Assembly (NCBI GenBank): GCA_023014365.1
Contig: JAEBUN010000007.1
Location: 1,364,001-1,428,000, forward strand
DNA: 64,000 nucleotides
Source of the DNA: Lepiota brunneoincarnata
Taxonomy: Eukaryota > Basidiomycota > Agaricomycetes > Agaricales > Agaricaceae
Direction of reading: 5' to 3'
The notes beneath the pieces are model-generated. The model did not search any database. It saw only the letters and a program-made list of their open reading frames with translations, and had not been told where the DNA came from. Numbering within the stretch: the stretch's first letter is position 1; every line of letters starts with the position of its first letter. Made by a program: the position numbers and the translations under genes. This document shows positions 45,267 to 57,449 of the stretch, piece after piece.

Positions 45267-47753
45267 ATTTCTGTTGGTTTTGAATTGAAGGTCACCCGGA
45301 TATGCTGAAGAGACTCAAACTCTTCCACAGACGAATCGCGTCGGGACAGGTACGGCCGAGCGAAACAAGCCGAAACCGAGCGAAACGCGACGAAACAAGG
45401 GAGTGAGTGTGATCGGCGAAACGATCACAGGGTTCCAAAACCGGTTGATCACGTTGTCCGAGAGAGATTTATAGAGAGGGAAGATTTCGTGACAGTTTTT
45501 CGGGTGGAATATTTACTGGAGAACTTGTCTCCCAGGTTTGTACCTTTCTACACAGGGTAACTACAATTTTTTTATGTTTCTTACACCAAAATGGAGAAGA
45601 AAATGAGAAGTTCTTAAACTAAGTCATATCTGGGGAATGGAGAACGTGAAGCAGGGGAGATCGTGAGTTTTCACGACTACGTTAATAGGGAATTAGGAAA
45701 AGGGAAAGGAGAAGATAAAAGGGGTGGTATGCGAGGCTCAGAGAAGTCTATATACAGGGAGAAAACTTATACGATGGTTCGTGTTCAGGGAAAAGAATAG
45801 AAATATGGTGAAAATTTATCTGTCAAAGAATGTAAGAGGTTTCGAGCGGAACGGATATGTTGTCGAAATGATAATTGCTCCCTTGGGCTGGGCGCTCCGA
45901 GTTTCTTGATCTGAAAGTTCGTTCCGGGTTTCTGGTTCGGGTTCCGAATCCTACGAGAGGTGGCATGGGGCGGCCGTTGCATGTGTAGCCGCATGCCCAC
46001 CTCTACAGTGCTCCGAGCTTTATATGCCCCTAGTATCTACGTTCTGGAGTCGGCCCTTGAACACACCTATAGTCCTCTCGATGTATTTGAAACATCGAAG
46101 GTCGAGAAGCAGCGGTAGGAAACAAATCATGTTCAAGAGCCTCCGATCTTCACGGTTCACTTAGAAAGTAACGAACAAGGCTTAGTATTATCTGCACGAG
46201 GAGAGGGAGACTGTCGGATGTCTTAACAGGGCGTGTGAATGGTCCAGGAATATTTTGTCGCTCAGTCGGTCCCCATTAGTTGCCGAATACTCAAAGCCTG
46301 ATGGCGTACTAATCTAGCCACCAGCACATGCTGAAGGTACACTTGGTGGGGATCACTTTGGCTAGTTGGTGGCAAGCGTGGTCGTTGTGGGCGGAGAGTA
46401 TCCATGTAATCTTTGGTCGAAAAAAGCAGTACGACCGCACCTTGGAATCATTTAGCTGCTTTAGAGTCATCTAGTTGCCACTAAGAAGGTGTAGTTGAAT
46501 AGAATCGCTACGCAGAATGTCCACGGACAAGAAACTTGGTCTGAGGGGTTGCAACGTTGACGTCCTGCGCCATTGTCGATCACGCTCCTTGATTAGTTAG
46601 CAAACACAGCACAAAGCCTCCTTCGCTTCCCTTAGTCATGAGAGGCACTGGATCAAGAAATGCGATCGGACAATTTAAGACAGGAGTAAAGATCACGACG
46701 CTTAGCATATTTAGCAAGCACACTAGGGAACCCAGGGGCTCAGATGGCGTCGAATCGTCGAGTCACGTCCAATAACGTGATAATCATTGTCGAGTAAAGT
46801 TATTAATTTGTGTTTGTGGGTCCCAACATTTAGAAAAGTTCCTGACAAGCTATGACAATCAACAGCCGGAGCGCACTGGCAACAGCCGGATATGTACAGC
46901 CCCTGGCGTCTGGAAGTCGTCGCCACTGCCTTTGGATTACAGCTATTAGGGGCTGCCGATTCGGGTGTTAAATTAATATCTCTAAGCTACATATCACTGA
47001 CTCTTACAAACTGTGCCAACCTCCTGAGGCGTGGCCTTGGATTCGATACAAGCACTTCCCATAGCCTACTAGTATCAGGCACACGCTCTCTCTGTACACT
47101 TTATGTTCAAGTACTTGGCTCTGTGAAAGTGGCCTTCCCGATATGAATTAATAAGCGGGCACTTCCTCGCCATGTCTGAAGTAAACGTCACTTGTCACCG
47201 CAGAGCAACGTGTTCCTTCAAATAGCTGAAGAATGGACAGGGGAGTCGTTCTTCCCGAAGAGAAGGCAACCCCAGACCGTGATTGTACGACTGAGATTGA
47301 CGCTGTTGTGAGCAAGGATGTTGGACCAAGCCAGCGCCTGAATGCATGCTGTTGAAATCCCGACAGAACGCCGGCTGGGTGGATCCGAAGCCTACCAGTA
47401 GCATTTCGACAATTTACGAAGCACACCATTAGTGCAGCAAGACGATATATACACTGCCAGGCCAACAGCAAACGGCGTCCAGCAACTTAACAGCCCAAGT
47501 CGGTCGTACACATAAAAATAGCGGGCGCTCAGAAGATAAACATATCTCATCAGGGTGATATTGAAGCTGTGCAGTCCTGGGCAATAAGCATGACCTCAGC
47601 GCCGCGAGGCAGATGCCACGCCCTATATCACTACCCATGCTGTAGGACGTCAGTCCCTTGCGCAAGCCATTCCCCTCCCTTCCTCCCCTTCACATGTACC
47701 CACTTTTCGAAAACGAAGAGCAAGGCATTGGCATCGCGCAACAGGCTCTCGAC
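45267..47753. other. Long intergenic region
   Basis: About 2.5 kb. A short motif around GCGAAAC recurs several times at 45355-45425. The stretch 45570-45720 is AG-rich. Short frames (46892-47146 +, 47148-47471 -) show no domain or exon logic. No gene was called. Confidence 0.45.
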
Positions 47754-50003
47754 GATGCCCGTGGCTTCCTCAGGAGAAGACCAGGCCCCGACATCTACGA
47801 CTGCTGCCAATGATAAGGACTTTGCTCTTCGATTCCAGTTTGAGTCCCTGGAAGACACACTGAAAGTGGTTGCCGACAGTTGCTATGCTCGTAGACTTGC
47901 TGAACCTGGCGAGACTCTCCAATGCAACCGCCGCGCAAATCTCGAGCTCTTACGATCGATAGCGACTACAGCCCGGAGGATGACGAATGGAACAACGACG
48001 GTTTCCTCTTCATCGGGTGAAGAGGACACCTCAATCACTAGCCAGCGTGTCGATGTAGGATCACAGACATGCGGTCATAGTACAGTCAGGGTCGAGGTAA
48101 ATGGGTCCCCTATCTTTGTGTTCAATTCGGGGTTATGACGCTCCAGCAGTAGTGGCACCTCCTGTATGAGTAGTTTTGCGGTTGCCGACGACTCTTCTCC
48201 CGGCTCCCCTCGTTCCTTGAGGTAAGGAAGCCGATGCTGTCGAAGGAATCGAGTGTTTGACTCCCCTTTGAAAGACGGACCAACGCACTCAGGCTAATGA
48301 AATACGATCAGAAGAGAGACCGATCTTCACTTGCGAGTGTAGAATCTATTTCAGTCGAGAGTGACTTGCAGTGAGTGGGGTGATACTTCAGCACGATCTG
48401 GATTGTGCTGACCCCGTAGTCATTGATTCAAAGTGACAATAATATTGCAAAGAACCGGACTCGGTTGTCAAAGGACAAGGGAAAACCACGTCCTCTGAGT
48501 GAGAACCCAATACCCGCCGCAGAGAATCATTTAGAGAGAGGACTTGATGGCCCACAGCAGTCTGAACTAAGGTGAGATGGAGCGTAATTCTCTATATCTT
48601 TCTCAACTCATACTCCCACCATTGACTTGGAAGCAAACGTGCTGGAAAGCGCCGAGAATCCCCACCGGAGTCGGGCCAGGGTGATGGCCTTACTGACCCT
48701 TCTCCCGTCGCTTTAAGTTCTGGAGGACGCGACCGTCGCGCAATCCTCAAGAAATCAACCTTGGTAGGGAAACTGTTTGACACCACAAAATTTAAGTCTC
48801 AAACTCTGGGGATGTTGCTCAGTACGCCGCTCTCGAACAAGAGCAGTTTGCACTCATTACTAGACGTTCCGCCTCCGGTACCTCCCAAGAGGCCAATCAG
48901 TCATTTCATAAATGAGCACAAGGATGAATATAGGTGAGCGGGCACAGCTATCGATCATTTTCTGAGCGTCAGCTTTCCGGCAATAGCACAGCACCCTTAG
49001 GGTTTCTCCGACGGATTGAAGAGCTCCACCGATTGAGCGCTGTGGAACCCATGTGAGTGAATTGTCTTGATTTCTGCCAATTATTCAAAGGGAAGCCCGA
49101 CGGTTAGAGCCGGTCCTAGCAGAGTGCGTAGCCGTGTACCAGTAGACATTAACCCGCAGAACGACACAGACACCGCAACCGTGACATTGCAACCAGCCAG
49201 AGGCGTCGCAAGGGCGAATATAACACGGTCAGGGGGGAAGCATAAACTCGTTGTAATGACTCTAATGCCAACATTGTCTTCCGAATAGGACCTGTCCCAC
49301 GAAGAGCTCGTTACGTCTACTCCTCCTAGAATCGTACCACCTCCAAGGCTACGAGTACCGCCCAACATCGTACGCACTCATCGTTCGAGCATATTCAACA
49401 CCGAACCCAAAACATCCTGTACCGCCTGTGGTGATCGCTTCCCATTATCAACCAAACACCTGAAAACTTCCTGCGGGCACTCCTTCTGCGGAGACTGTGC
49501 CGCTAACCTTGTCGAAGCACATAACCGGCAAGAATCTCTCCACCCCCTCCGATGTTGTGCCAACACGCTCATTCCACACACCCAAATCGAGCCTTTTTTG
49601 AGTCCGGACCAAATTGCCCAGTTCCATGGCAAACTCAGGGAATATAATACACCCTACCGCCGTCGGGTGTACTGTCCTAAAAAAGGCTGCAGCCAATTTA
49701 TCAAGCTTGGTAAGATGGGCGTCTATCTACGACGCACGGTAAAATGTCCTACTTGTGCATCGTCGATTTGTGTAGGGTGTAGGGAATTTTCACACCCGGG
49801 GCGCAAGTGTAATGCAGAGGACGTGCACGCGGTCCGTTTCCAGAGGTTGGTGAAGGATAAAGGGTGGCAGAGGTGTCCGAATTGTCATCGGATTGTAGGA
49901 GAGGACGGAGGGGTGTTTGCACATGACTTGTTTGTGCAAGTTCGAGTTTTGTTATCGGTGTGGTGCAAAGTCTGGGAGTAAGTGTGGACATGGACTTTTT
50001 TGA
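47754..50003 (+). CDS. RBR (RING-IBR-RING) E3 ubiquitin ligase
   Basis: RING-in-between-RING ligase that would pass ubiquitin through a catalytic cysteine. The N-terminal exon (MPVASSGEDQAPTS, 47754-48100) and further small exons, including one with FKSQTLGMLLSTPLSNKSSL (about 48790), give a disordered, Pro-rich region. RING1: CTACGDRFPL, then CGHSFCGDC and RCC. IBR: YCPKKGCSQFIKLG, then CPTCASSICVGCREFSHPG. RING2: WQRCPNCHRIV, then GCLHMTCLCKFEFCYRCGAK and CGHGLF, stop at 50001-50003. The putative active cysteine lies in GCLHMTC. Between CHRIV and GCLHM the frame slips by one base at the GG 49898-49899, so the reference frame misreads RING2. The start could lie further upstream in the same open frame. 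Substrates unknown. Confidence 0.75.
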
Positions 50004-50475
50004 ACTTCGAAAATGTATGTACGATTGTTGTGCTTGCGAAACGCTGTTTCGTATGTGATAGTTATGATACCTTGCGATTATATTTGCGAGTTGATCATTG
50101 TCTGAGACTGTGTCTGTAACTTGGAAGCGGGCCAGAACTGAATAGAATTCACACCAACATTATGCAAGGCACAAGTATCTAAACACCCCTACAAATACAG
50201 ACCAATTCACATGAAGCAAGAAAGATTTTAGACAACGGGAGTGGCAGAATACACAACGAGCAGATTTTTGTGGGAAGACGGATGGGTGGGTAGGAGGGGG
50301 CTACAAACAATGGCTTCGGGTATGGAAGGGGAAGACATGATCGAGTGACCCTGACCGGCAGCAAGCGACTCTGGTTCTATCGTCCCCCCCGCTTCCAACT
50401 GCAACATCGTGTGTTTCACACCTCCAACGACTCCGCGTGTATCACCAACCAACCTCATCCGCCCAACCGATGTAC

Positions 50476-51239
50476 TCACGATGAATGCTTCCTCGAAAAC
50501 AACCCCCTCTTCTTCTTCTCCGTACTCCCAGAACTCTTGGCACTGTGCATTGAATCTGCCCGCTCCACATGCGGAGGCCGAGAGATGGCTGAAGTGGACG
50601 CCGGGGGTGTCGAAGTCACATAGGGACTTGATGAATTTGATTGTGTGTTGAGGTTGGGTGTTGATGAAGAGGGGATGTAATGGTCGACAGAGTCGTTGCG
50701 GCGGTTGAATGAGGTGGCAGTCATAGCTTTGAGCATGCCCCTATGAGAGAGTTGGTGAGTGAGGAGATAAAGCGGGAACCATAGTTTAGGTGGAGTGTAT
50801 GGTGTCTCGCAAGCGACGCACCTCTGTGTTGAGTCGATATAATCCTGCCTATCGAAGCGTTTTGAGGTTTTGATAGATACGCCCTTGTCCGATATGTCGA
50901 ACCCTTTGTTTTTCAAACTGTGGAGATGATTGACACGCGCGGTCAGCTATGCGGGGGACTATAACAAACGCATGAAACAGTACTCACTTTTCTTTGGTTG
51001 TCTTGACGCTCGTAGAGAGTTGTTTGACGATATACACAACACCGTAGATGGTCCCTCCGAACACACCGATTGTCTGGAGCGAAATTCAGAATCTATTCGC
51101 GAGCTCAATATGGGTTAACTAACCAGAAATAAAGAGAATAGATCAAGCCTGTAAAATGAAGAGCGGATCGTTAGCACCGCACTCGAAGCGTTTGGATCAC
51201 CACTTGACCGAAAGGCTCTTTCTCTTCACCTGATGCCAT
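50476..51239 (-). CDS. Small single-pass membrane protein, uncharacterised
   Basis: Multi-exon gene starting MASGEEKEPFGQVVIQTLRV at 51239. A tiny second exon (LDLFSLFL) and the third exon (TIGVFGGTIYGVVYIVKQLS) together form one hydrophobic span. The following exons give NKGFDISDKGVSIKTSKRFD, then RQDYIDSTQR and GMLKAMTATSFNRRND. A Ser/Pro-rich tail ends in the basic cluster KKKRGLFSRKHSS, stop at 50476. Total about 175 residues. The intron phases agree across all joins I checked. I do not recognise the family. The layout suggests an organelle or ER membrane anchor with a flexible cytosolic tail. Confidence 0.65.
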
Positions 51240-51440
51240 TCGGATATGAAGTGGCCAAAACAGACTCACCAGCCAGCCATAGTTAGTGTCAGTAAAGTGT
51301 CGAGAGGGAGGAAGAGAAAAGAGTGGGTGCAAAGACAAACTGAATTGGGCTCGTGGGAGCCGCCCAGATGAAACCTCCGTGATTACCGTTGCCTGTGTTT
51401 GGAACAGCCTCATGTCACAAATACATATATGGTAGCGATG

Positions 51441-52830
51441 TCATATTTGAGTGTCCTCTTTGCCATTCTCCTCTCTGTACTCCTTCTGCTCAGGCGAGTC
51501 CGGCATGACAGACTTGGCCTCCTTCCTCCTCGCCCTTTCGACTTTCTCATATTCGCCTATAACTTGTTGGACGGCGTCGATGACGGTAGGATGTACCCAG
51601 CGCCCAGATGCGATGATGCCGTAGTTCGTCCCTAGCGTTTTTCCTTGGCTAAAATCGAGTGCCTCCCCCCTGGAATCAGACACTAACCCCCCCGCTTCCT
51701 CGATCAATAACGATCCCGGAGCATGATCCTGCGAGCAATTAGGTGAGAAATGGAGCAATAAGTGAGGGGTCGGGAACACGATACCCAGATTTTCTCTTGG
51801 TAGTCGGAGCGGGTGGGCATTCGTATGTATAAATGACCGCGCCCCATCGCAAGAGCACAGTATTTGGCTTGACTATCCATACGGCATGGTGTTTCTTCGA
51901 TGGCGAGGACTTCTGATACGCGGGAATTAAATGAGTGCGACGAATGCGCTGCCTCCACTGATTCGAGCATCACGAGGTCCGCGGGGTGGACGGTTGGCAT
52001 AGTAATGATAGTTGGTTCATGCCCTTTCATTGTCAACTGAGGGTGGGATCAGAGCAGCAATAGTAATACATAGACGAGACCCACTCTTTCAGAACCTTGG
52101 TGCCTGACGGCTACGAAGATATAGCCTTTTGGTCCGTCTGGTTTGCTTGTCCGGTGGGGCATGTTGGGGCATCCGATGACACCCAATATGACCTCTCCGT
52201 CGACAATTAGCGAGACACAAACGGCGTATTGCTCTCCCCGTATAAAGCCTTTGGTCCCATCAATAGGATCAATTGTCCACATACCTACGGATGAACCATA
52301 AGCATCAACGTGCTGAATAATATCAAACGAACATACGACCAACATTTCCTCCTTCAAAGTCTCCCTTATCGATTGCATGCCGCACCTCTCGCGGGGACTT
52401 TTCATACCCCTCGCCAATCCCCCACTCCTCTCTCTCATAAAATACACGCTCCGCCGTAAGACCATCATTCACAAGGCTGGTAATGTGATGCAACAGCTCC
52501 TTGTTCTCCGACTTTTTCAGTTCAGTAGCATCCTCCTCCCCAACGATAGGATCGTCGGGAAATACATTGCCAATGATGGACGCAATCACAGCCTGTGCAG
52601 CATAATCACCCACTGAGTAGCAACAACACTTAGCATCAGCAACACCTACAGATCCAGAAGCGAGAGGCAATGAACGTACCAGTAACTGGAGACTGGTCGC
52701 CCTTGGTCATGTAGTCCTTGTTGGTTTCGAATACGTGTTGTGTGACGAGGCAAGCCCGACGGACCGCGGAGATGGCGACGAGGCGATCCTTGGCCCACGG
52801 GAGGGATGGCTGGCCTTGGGCTGGAAGCAT
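51441..52830 (-). CDS. MET22: 3'(2'),5'-bisphosphate nucleotidase (HAL2/MET22 type)
   Basis: Removes the 3'-phosphate of phosphoadenosine phosphate (PAP) and PAPS, relieving toxic PAP during sulfate assimilation; Li+/Na+-sensitive in yeast. It starts MLPAQGQPSLPWAKDRLVAI at 52830. SAVRRACLVTQHVF and KGDQSPVT are the typical first helices. VGDYAAQAVIASIIGNVFPD then PIVGEEDATELKK provides the metal-binding GEED. After an intron, WTIDPIDGTKGFIRGEQYAV is the DPxDGT signature. YQEKIW then DHAPGSLLIEEAGGLVSDSR is the second metal/substrate segment (WDxAPG). The stop is at 51441-51443. All Mg2+-binding motifs are intact. The 5' end faces the divergent membrane-protein gene at 53081 across 250 bases. 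Confidence 0.9.
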
Positions 52831-53080
52831 TATCCTTGCCCTGTGGTGGTAGGAGCGGGAAAGAGAGATGATTATGTGGCGGTGGCGGAGGAGGAGGACA
52901 TGACGTCCGAGCATTTGCTTATCCCGGTGAAATGGCGAAATTGTTGTTATCTGTGTTCCCACGCGGTGTGACGGGCCCTTCAAGCGCGGGTCTCATGGGC
53001 GCTGTAGTGACACTGATGATATATATCCGCAGCTCTCGCAGGGAAGCCAACTTGCAAACCCACCACTCAGACGACCCACC

Positions 53081-55963
53081 ATGATCGTCGACCCGCCACC
53101 CGAAGCAAAACGCGCACAGACACACGAAAATCACGAAAACAACCAGCTCCATCTCAACCCGGGCGCACCCCAACGCAAACCCCGCTCGGCGTGCAAACTC
53201 TGCTTATGGACCTCGCTTGTCGTCTTCACACTGGTCGGGGGTAGTGTCTCGTATTACTTCCTCAACAAAATGTGGTACTCGTTCCGACATCCACACTACA
53301 AAATGTACCGTGACGCCCCCGGCGAAGAGGTCCACGAGTGGGCAAAAGTCATCCAGCCACTTATCAAGGCAGATACACAATTTGACATTGTCGCTTCTGT
53401 ATGGCTTCGGGACGAGGCACAAAGAGACAGCGTCATTTCCATTGACGGAGAGGATCGTCACGAGAAATTGATACTCTCCGAAACTGTATTCCAAGACGTC
53501 AGCCTAAAGAGCAAGAATGCACTGGCGAATTTGACTTTCCGAATACCGATGAGTCATTTGTGAGTACTTAGTCTTTGCTGTATGGGCGCTTGTTGTCGGT
53601 ACCTTGTCGTAACCGATTCGTATTGATACGCGTTTTATCGTGTTAGCAACCACCAAGCAAACATTTACAATTATGATCTCCGCGCTTCTTTCGTCCTCAC
53701 ACTACCCAAACACTCCTCGCTGTTAAACTCGGCGAAAAATTTTTCGAGTTGGAAACCACAGGAGTTCAAGTCACCCGCGGTCCGAAAGTGGTTTGTGTTA
53801 TTTATAGCTCTTGTATTTTCTCCTGACTCTCATTGTCGCTTAGGGAGGAGGAACCCACTCTGCAAAACCAGATTCTCGACAGCTTCGGGATCTCTATACC
53901 CCTTCTTGAATTCCACAACATCACAAGTAAACGACCTCCACAACCCGAGAACCACGAATCAGACACTGAGAAAAGGGACTTGGAAGTTGACGGAGACGGA
54001 GACGGAGACGGAGACGAAGACGAAGACGAGGATTCTTACGAAGATGATATTCCTAAAAACACGGAGGACAACGTGACGCGAAGGAATACATTCAACCTAG
54101 AGTCTACAGGAGGAAAAAAGCCAGTTACTGAATACCATCCTTACATCGTCACTCGGTTCGGCTTCTCATATTTTCCTACCCAGTACTCCCGATTAACGCT
54201 CGCGCGGTAGAACACATCTCAACATCGTGGACGAAACAAAACTTCTCGAACGACAGTTATATAACAAAGCTCATAAGAGTTTATTCAATGATACCGTGAG
54301 CACCTAAAACCCCATACCAAACATGTATCCCAATGTCAACCCTCCCTTCCTAGTGCAAAGACGCAAAAACGATACCGTATCAATGGTACCAATGCAAGCG
54401 AACTTACAGAACACATGGGATGTGGGAGACTAAGGTCCAAATGCGAACTCCAGAGGGAAATAAAGGAAAACTAAGGACAGAATATTTGTATGCACCGTTC
54501 ATGTCCGCATTGGAGCGTACTGCCGGCCCAATGGTGCGCCACCATAATCTCGAACGCTTGGCACTATCCGACAGAGTGGCTGATCTTTTTCTTAGGATCT
54601 TGTTCCAATTCCTATTGATAGAGAAGGGAGCCCAGAGGACCCCTCTCCTGCAGGGCCCATAACAGGTGTGTTGATTCCCCCAGTCATTTGCTCTTGTCTG
54701 AAGCCGAAGATCTCGTTATACCTCGACAGATGAGCAATATGTCACTGTTACCTGGAAGCTCTCCTTTTCGGGTCTCACACCAGGAAAACTAGCCTGGATG
54801 AATGGTGCGATCAAGGCGTTTCCCCATGTATACAACATGACAGCTCCCCAGAACGAGCTTGAAACGATACAACATGCTCACGATATGATTGGTATGTTCA
54901 GCACTACACCCACAACCATATAATCATGTTCACGCTTAATTACAGCTGGCCTAGCCGGTCACCGAATCCATGAAGACGCACACCCCCGCAGGTCACATCT
55001 AGTCTCATTCATAGGGTAAGTCGGCCACTTCGCCTGTCCTGCTACCCTTCAATTACCGCTAACTGTGTATGCATCCAGCACAATCATCCGTCTCATCTGC
55101 TATTTCCTCATCATTCAGTACTGGTACACCCGCACCAGCACCACAGGAATCTCACGTCTAGGCACTACACTCCTCGCAACTCACCTCCTCATCGACACGT
55201 TCGACATGATGGCCAGAATCGTGCTTAATCCGGATGCCAAGGGGAACTGGATTGTGAAAGTCCCGATATTTTCTTTCTTTCAGCTGATCCCACCACTCGT
55301 TATGTTGAAGGCGGTATGGAGAATCGAGTTTGGTTGGTCAATAGAGAAGTATCAGGAACTAGGAAGCGAAAAGAAGAAAAGAGGTTGGATTCCGAGAGTA
55401 TACCTCGCCAAGGCTACACATTCAGAGAGGGCGAGTGAAAGGATTGAAGCCAGAATTTCTGGGAGGGCAAAACTTGTGGTGAGTAGTTCCTTTGGTCATC
55501 GCGTCATTACGGTATGCTAACTTGAGGACATTTGCAGCTCCTTATGGGCATATTCGCAATCTCACACATCCTTCCCCCGCGTTCGACCTACCTCCTCACT
55601 CCCCGCATCTCGCCGATATCAATACCACCCCACCCACTCGCCACTCTCCACACTCACTCTGAAGCCCTCCTCGATCACGTCCGAACGCTCAGCGTCTCAT
55701 TCTACATCACGGGTGAAATTCTGCAATTCGTCATGAACGCCCGTTCACGAACGTATGCGGGCAAGTTTAAGGTGACGACAGTGCTACTTTTTGTTGGAAG
55801 TGTGCTTGCGTTGGTGGATTTGCTGCCAAGGGTTGTGGGGAGGACTACGAGGGCGAGGGGGATGTTGGTGGGTGAGGGGATTCAGCTTGTGGTGTATGGT
55901 GCGTCTCTTTTGCAAGCGGTGAGGTGGAGGAACGTGAGGGCTGCAGAGGAAGAGGACGGGTAG
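53081..55963 (+). CDS. Multi-pass membrane protein, uncharacterised fungal family
   Basis: Begins MIVDPPPEAKRAQTHENHEN at 53081. The first membrane span is LWTSLVVFTLVGGSVSYYFL. A large lumenal or extracellular region follows, with DIVASVWLRDEAQRD, an acidic GDGDGDGDEDEDED tract, and a conserved block with MWETKVQMRTPEGNKGK then TEYLYAPFMSALERTAGPM. YVTVTWKLSFSGLTPGKLAW and AHPRRSHLVSFIG follow. The C-terminal half has about seven hydrophobic segments, including IIRLICYFLIIQYWYT, VPIFSFFQLIPPLVMLKAVW, LSVSFYITGEILQFVM and VTTVLLFVGSVLALVDLL. The stop is at 55961-55963. Seven or more exons; joins at 53560-53850 and 54180-54420 are approximate. I do not recognise a named family. One lumenal domain plus a membrane bundle suggests an ER or secretory-pathway role. 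Confidence 0.7.
53990..54030 (+). repeat. Hexanucleotide GGAGAC/GAAGAC repeat coding Gly-Asp/Glu-Asp
   Basis: Tandem hexamers within the membrane-protein gene, encoding alternating Gly-Asp then Glu-Asp. Length changes would stay in frame. Confidence 0.85.
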
Positions 55964-56196
55964 AGTGATTGGTTGGTTGAGGGTGGCATGACATGCTTGC
56001 GGGTCTGGATTTACCATTCATTTGTTGCATGTCTTTAGATTATTTATTAGCTACAAATCCGGTGTGAATACTCAATATGAAAAAATCTGCTAAAAACAAA
56101 GTTGACGAAAAGATGACGAAAAATAAAAGCGGCCAACTCCTGAAGCGTGGCCAACTCTTAATAAATGATAGTTATATAAGCAGGAAGCCACATAGT

Positions 56197-57414
56197 TCAA
56201 ACACTCGTACTTCCCTCAGCCTCCTCTCCCCTTATAAGAAACACCCAACCATAGTCTCGAACTTCACTCCCTCTCTTCTTCTTTTTTCTGTCTTTTGGTG
56301 CATGATGTTGTTCTGACCCGCCGTTGACACCAGGCAAGAAATAATCAACTTCATAGACCCAATGAACGACACCAGTCAACCAACATAACAGTGCCTTCCG
56401 CATCCCATCCCTTGCATCATGGTCGCCGTCCGTCATAACATCGCCGGGTTGGCAATCCGGGCCCAGGCTAGGCGAAGAAAAGAACGATGGGAAGAGTGTG
56501 GTGAGAAAGCTTCCCGATTCTTTTGGTGGCTCTGCAGCAGGTGATGGTCTCCGAAGCGCTGGAAGACCTTCTCCGAGTTCCGCGACACGCTCTTGCATCA
56601 TTTCTCCAACAATATTGACTGCTCCTTGTAATGTGAGCTCCGGATCTCCAGCTCGAAGGAACCCGATCAGATTGAGATGACTGCGGTCGCTATTTGGGTC
56701 AGAGTGTTGATCTTTGTGCCATGCTTGGTGAATATTATATGCGAAGAGGTCCTTCGGGGGTGTCGGCGTGGAGAATGGAAGGATAAAGGAAAGGAGATGG
56801 GCTTACCATTACACAAACAATGACCTCCAGTGCTACTGTTAATAGACTTTTGATCCCTGCAGATCTGTGCGGGGGTAGAAATTCTTCGGCGAGGACCCGA
56901 TGGCCGCTAAGGGCAACGCGCCACTTCAAGTATTCCTCCGTACGTCCGTGCAATCGACCAGAGGGACTCGGCTTTGATGGTGGATGAAGATGGGCGTTAA
57001 TGAAGTCTCGCATTGAGTCTTGCAGCTCCTTGGTGTCCAAAGAACGGAAGTGGCTCATATGAGATACGAAGCTGCCACGACGAAGGGTGAATGGTGAGGG
57101 CAGAAAGAGGGGCGAAGCACATACCACCGTAACGCCGGACGCCTCCAAAAATCATCCAAATCTGCCGTATGTTGTACTGTACTAAGATCCGGGACCCAGG
57201 AAGCAATTTCATAGTCGAAGATTCGATGCGGTCGCAATGTATCTTCCGTGAGGATTGCGCAGACACCCAACCACTCGGCAGCAACTTGCAGCGTCGATGG
57301 TTCGGATGTGTTTTTAGAGACAGGTATAAATGGGAAATAGGTGCTCGCGAGCAGCCCGGGGTTATATTCGTTCAGAAATCCATGCAACGTCTTCCGCAGC
57401 CGAGACTTGTTCAC
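56197..57414 (-). CDS. Terpene-synthase-like protein, metal motifs degenerate
   Basis: The fold matches class I fungal terpene synthases: LNEYNPGLLASTYFPFIPVS, then AAEWLGVCAILTEDTLRPHR where the Asp-rich motif should be, then DLDDFWRRPALRCFVSHMSH. EEYLKWRVALSGHRV is the usual YxxxRR-type helix. After an intron (donor near 56807), DLFAYNIHQAWHKDQ stands in the place of NDxxSxxxE. NLIGFLRAGDPELTLQGAVN and WLTGVVHWVYEVDYFLPG complete the C-terminal helices. The NSE triad reads M-D, A, H, the Arg of the terminal RY pair is Asp, and no DDxxD is seen, so the metal cluster would not form. The 5' end is uncertain (frame open to about 57450, no clear ATG exon). The 3' end at 56197 is the stop of the last open frame. 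It may be a pseudoenzyme or a decaying gene. Confidence 0.6.
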
Positions 57415-57449
57415 TGTAACCTCGTTCGAGTGTTGTAGATTAGCAAGGA

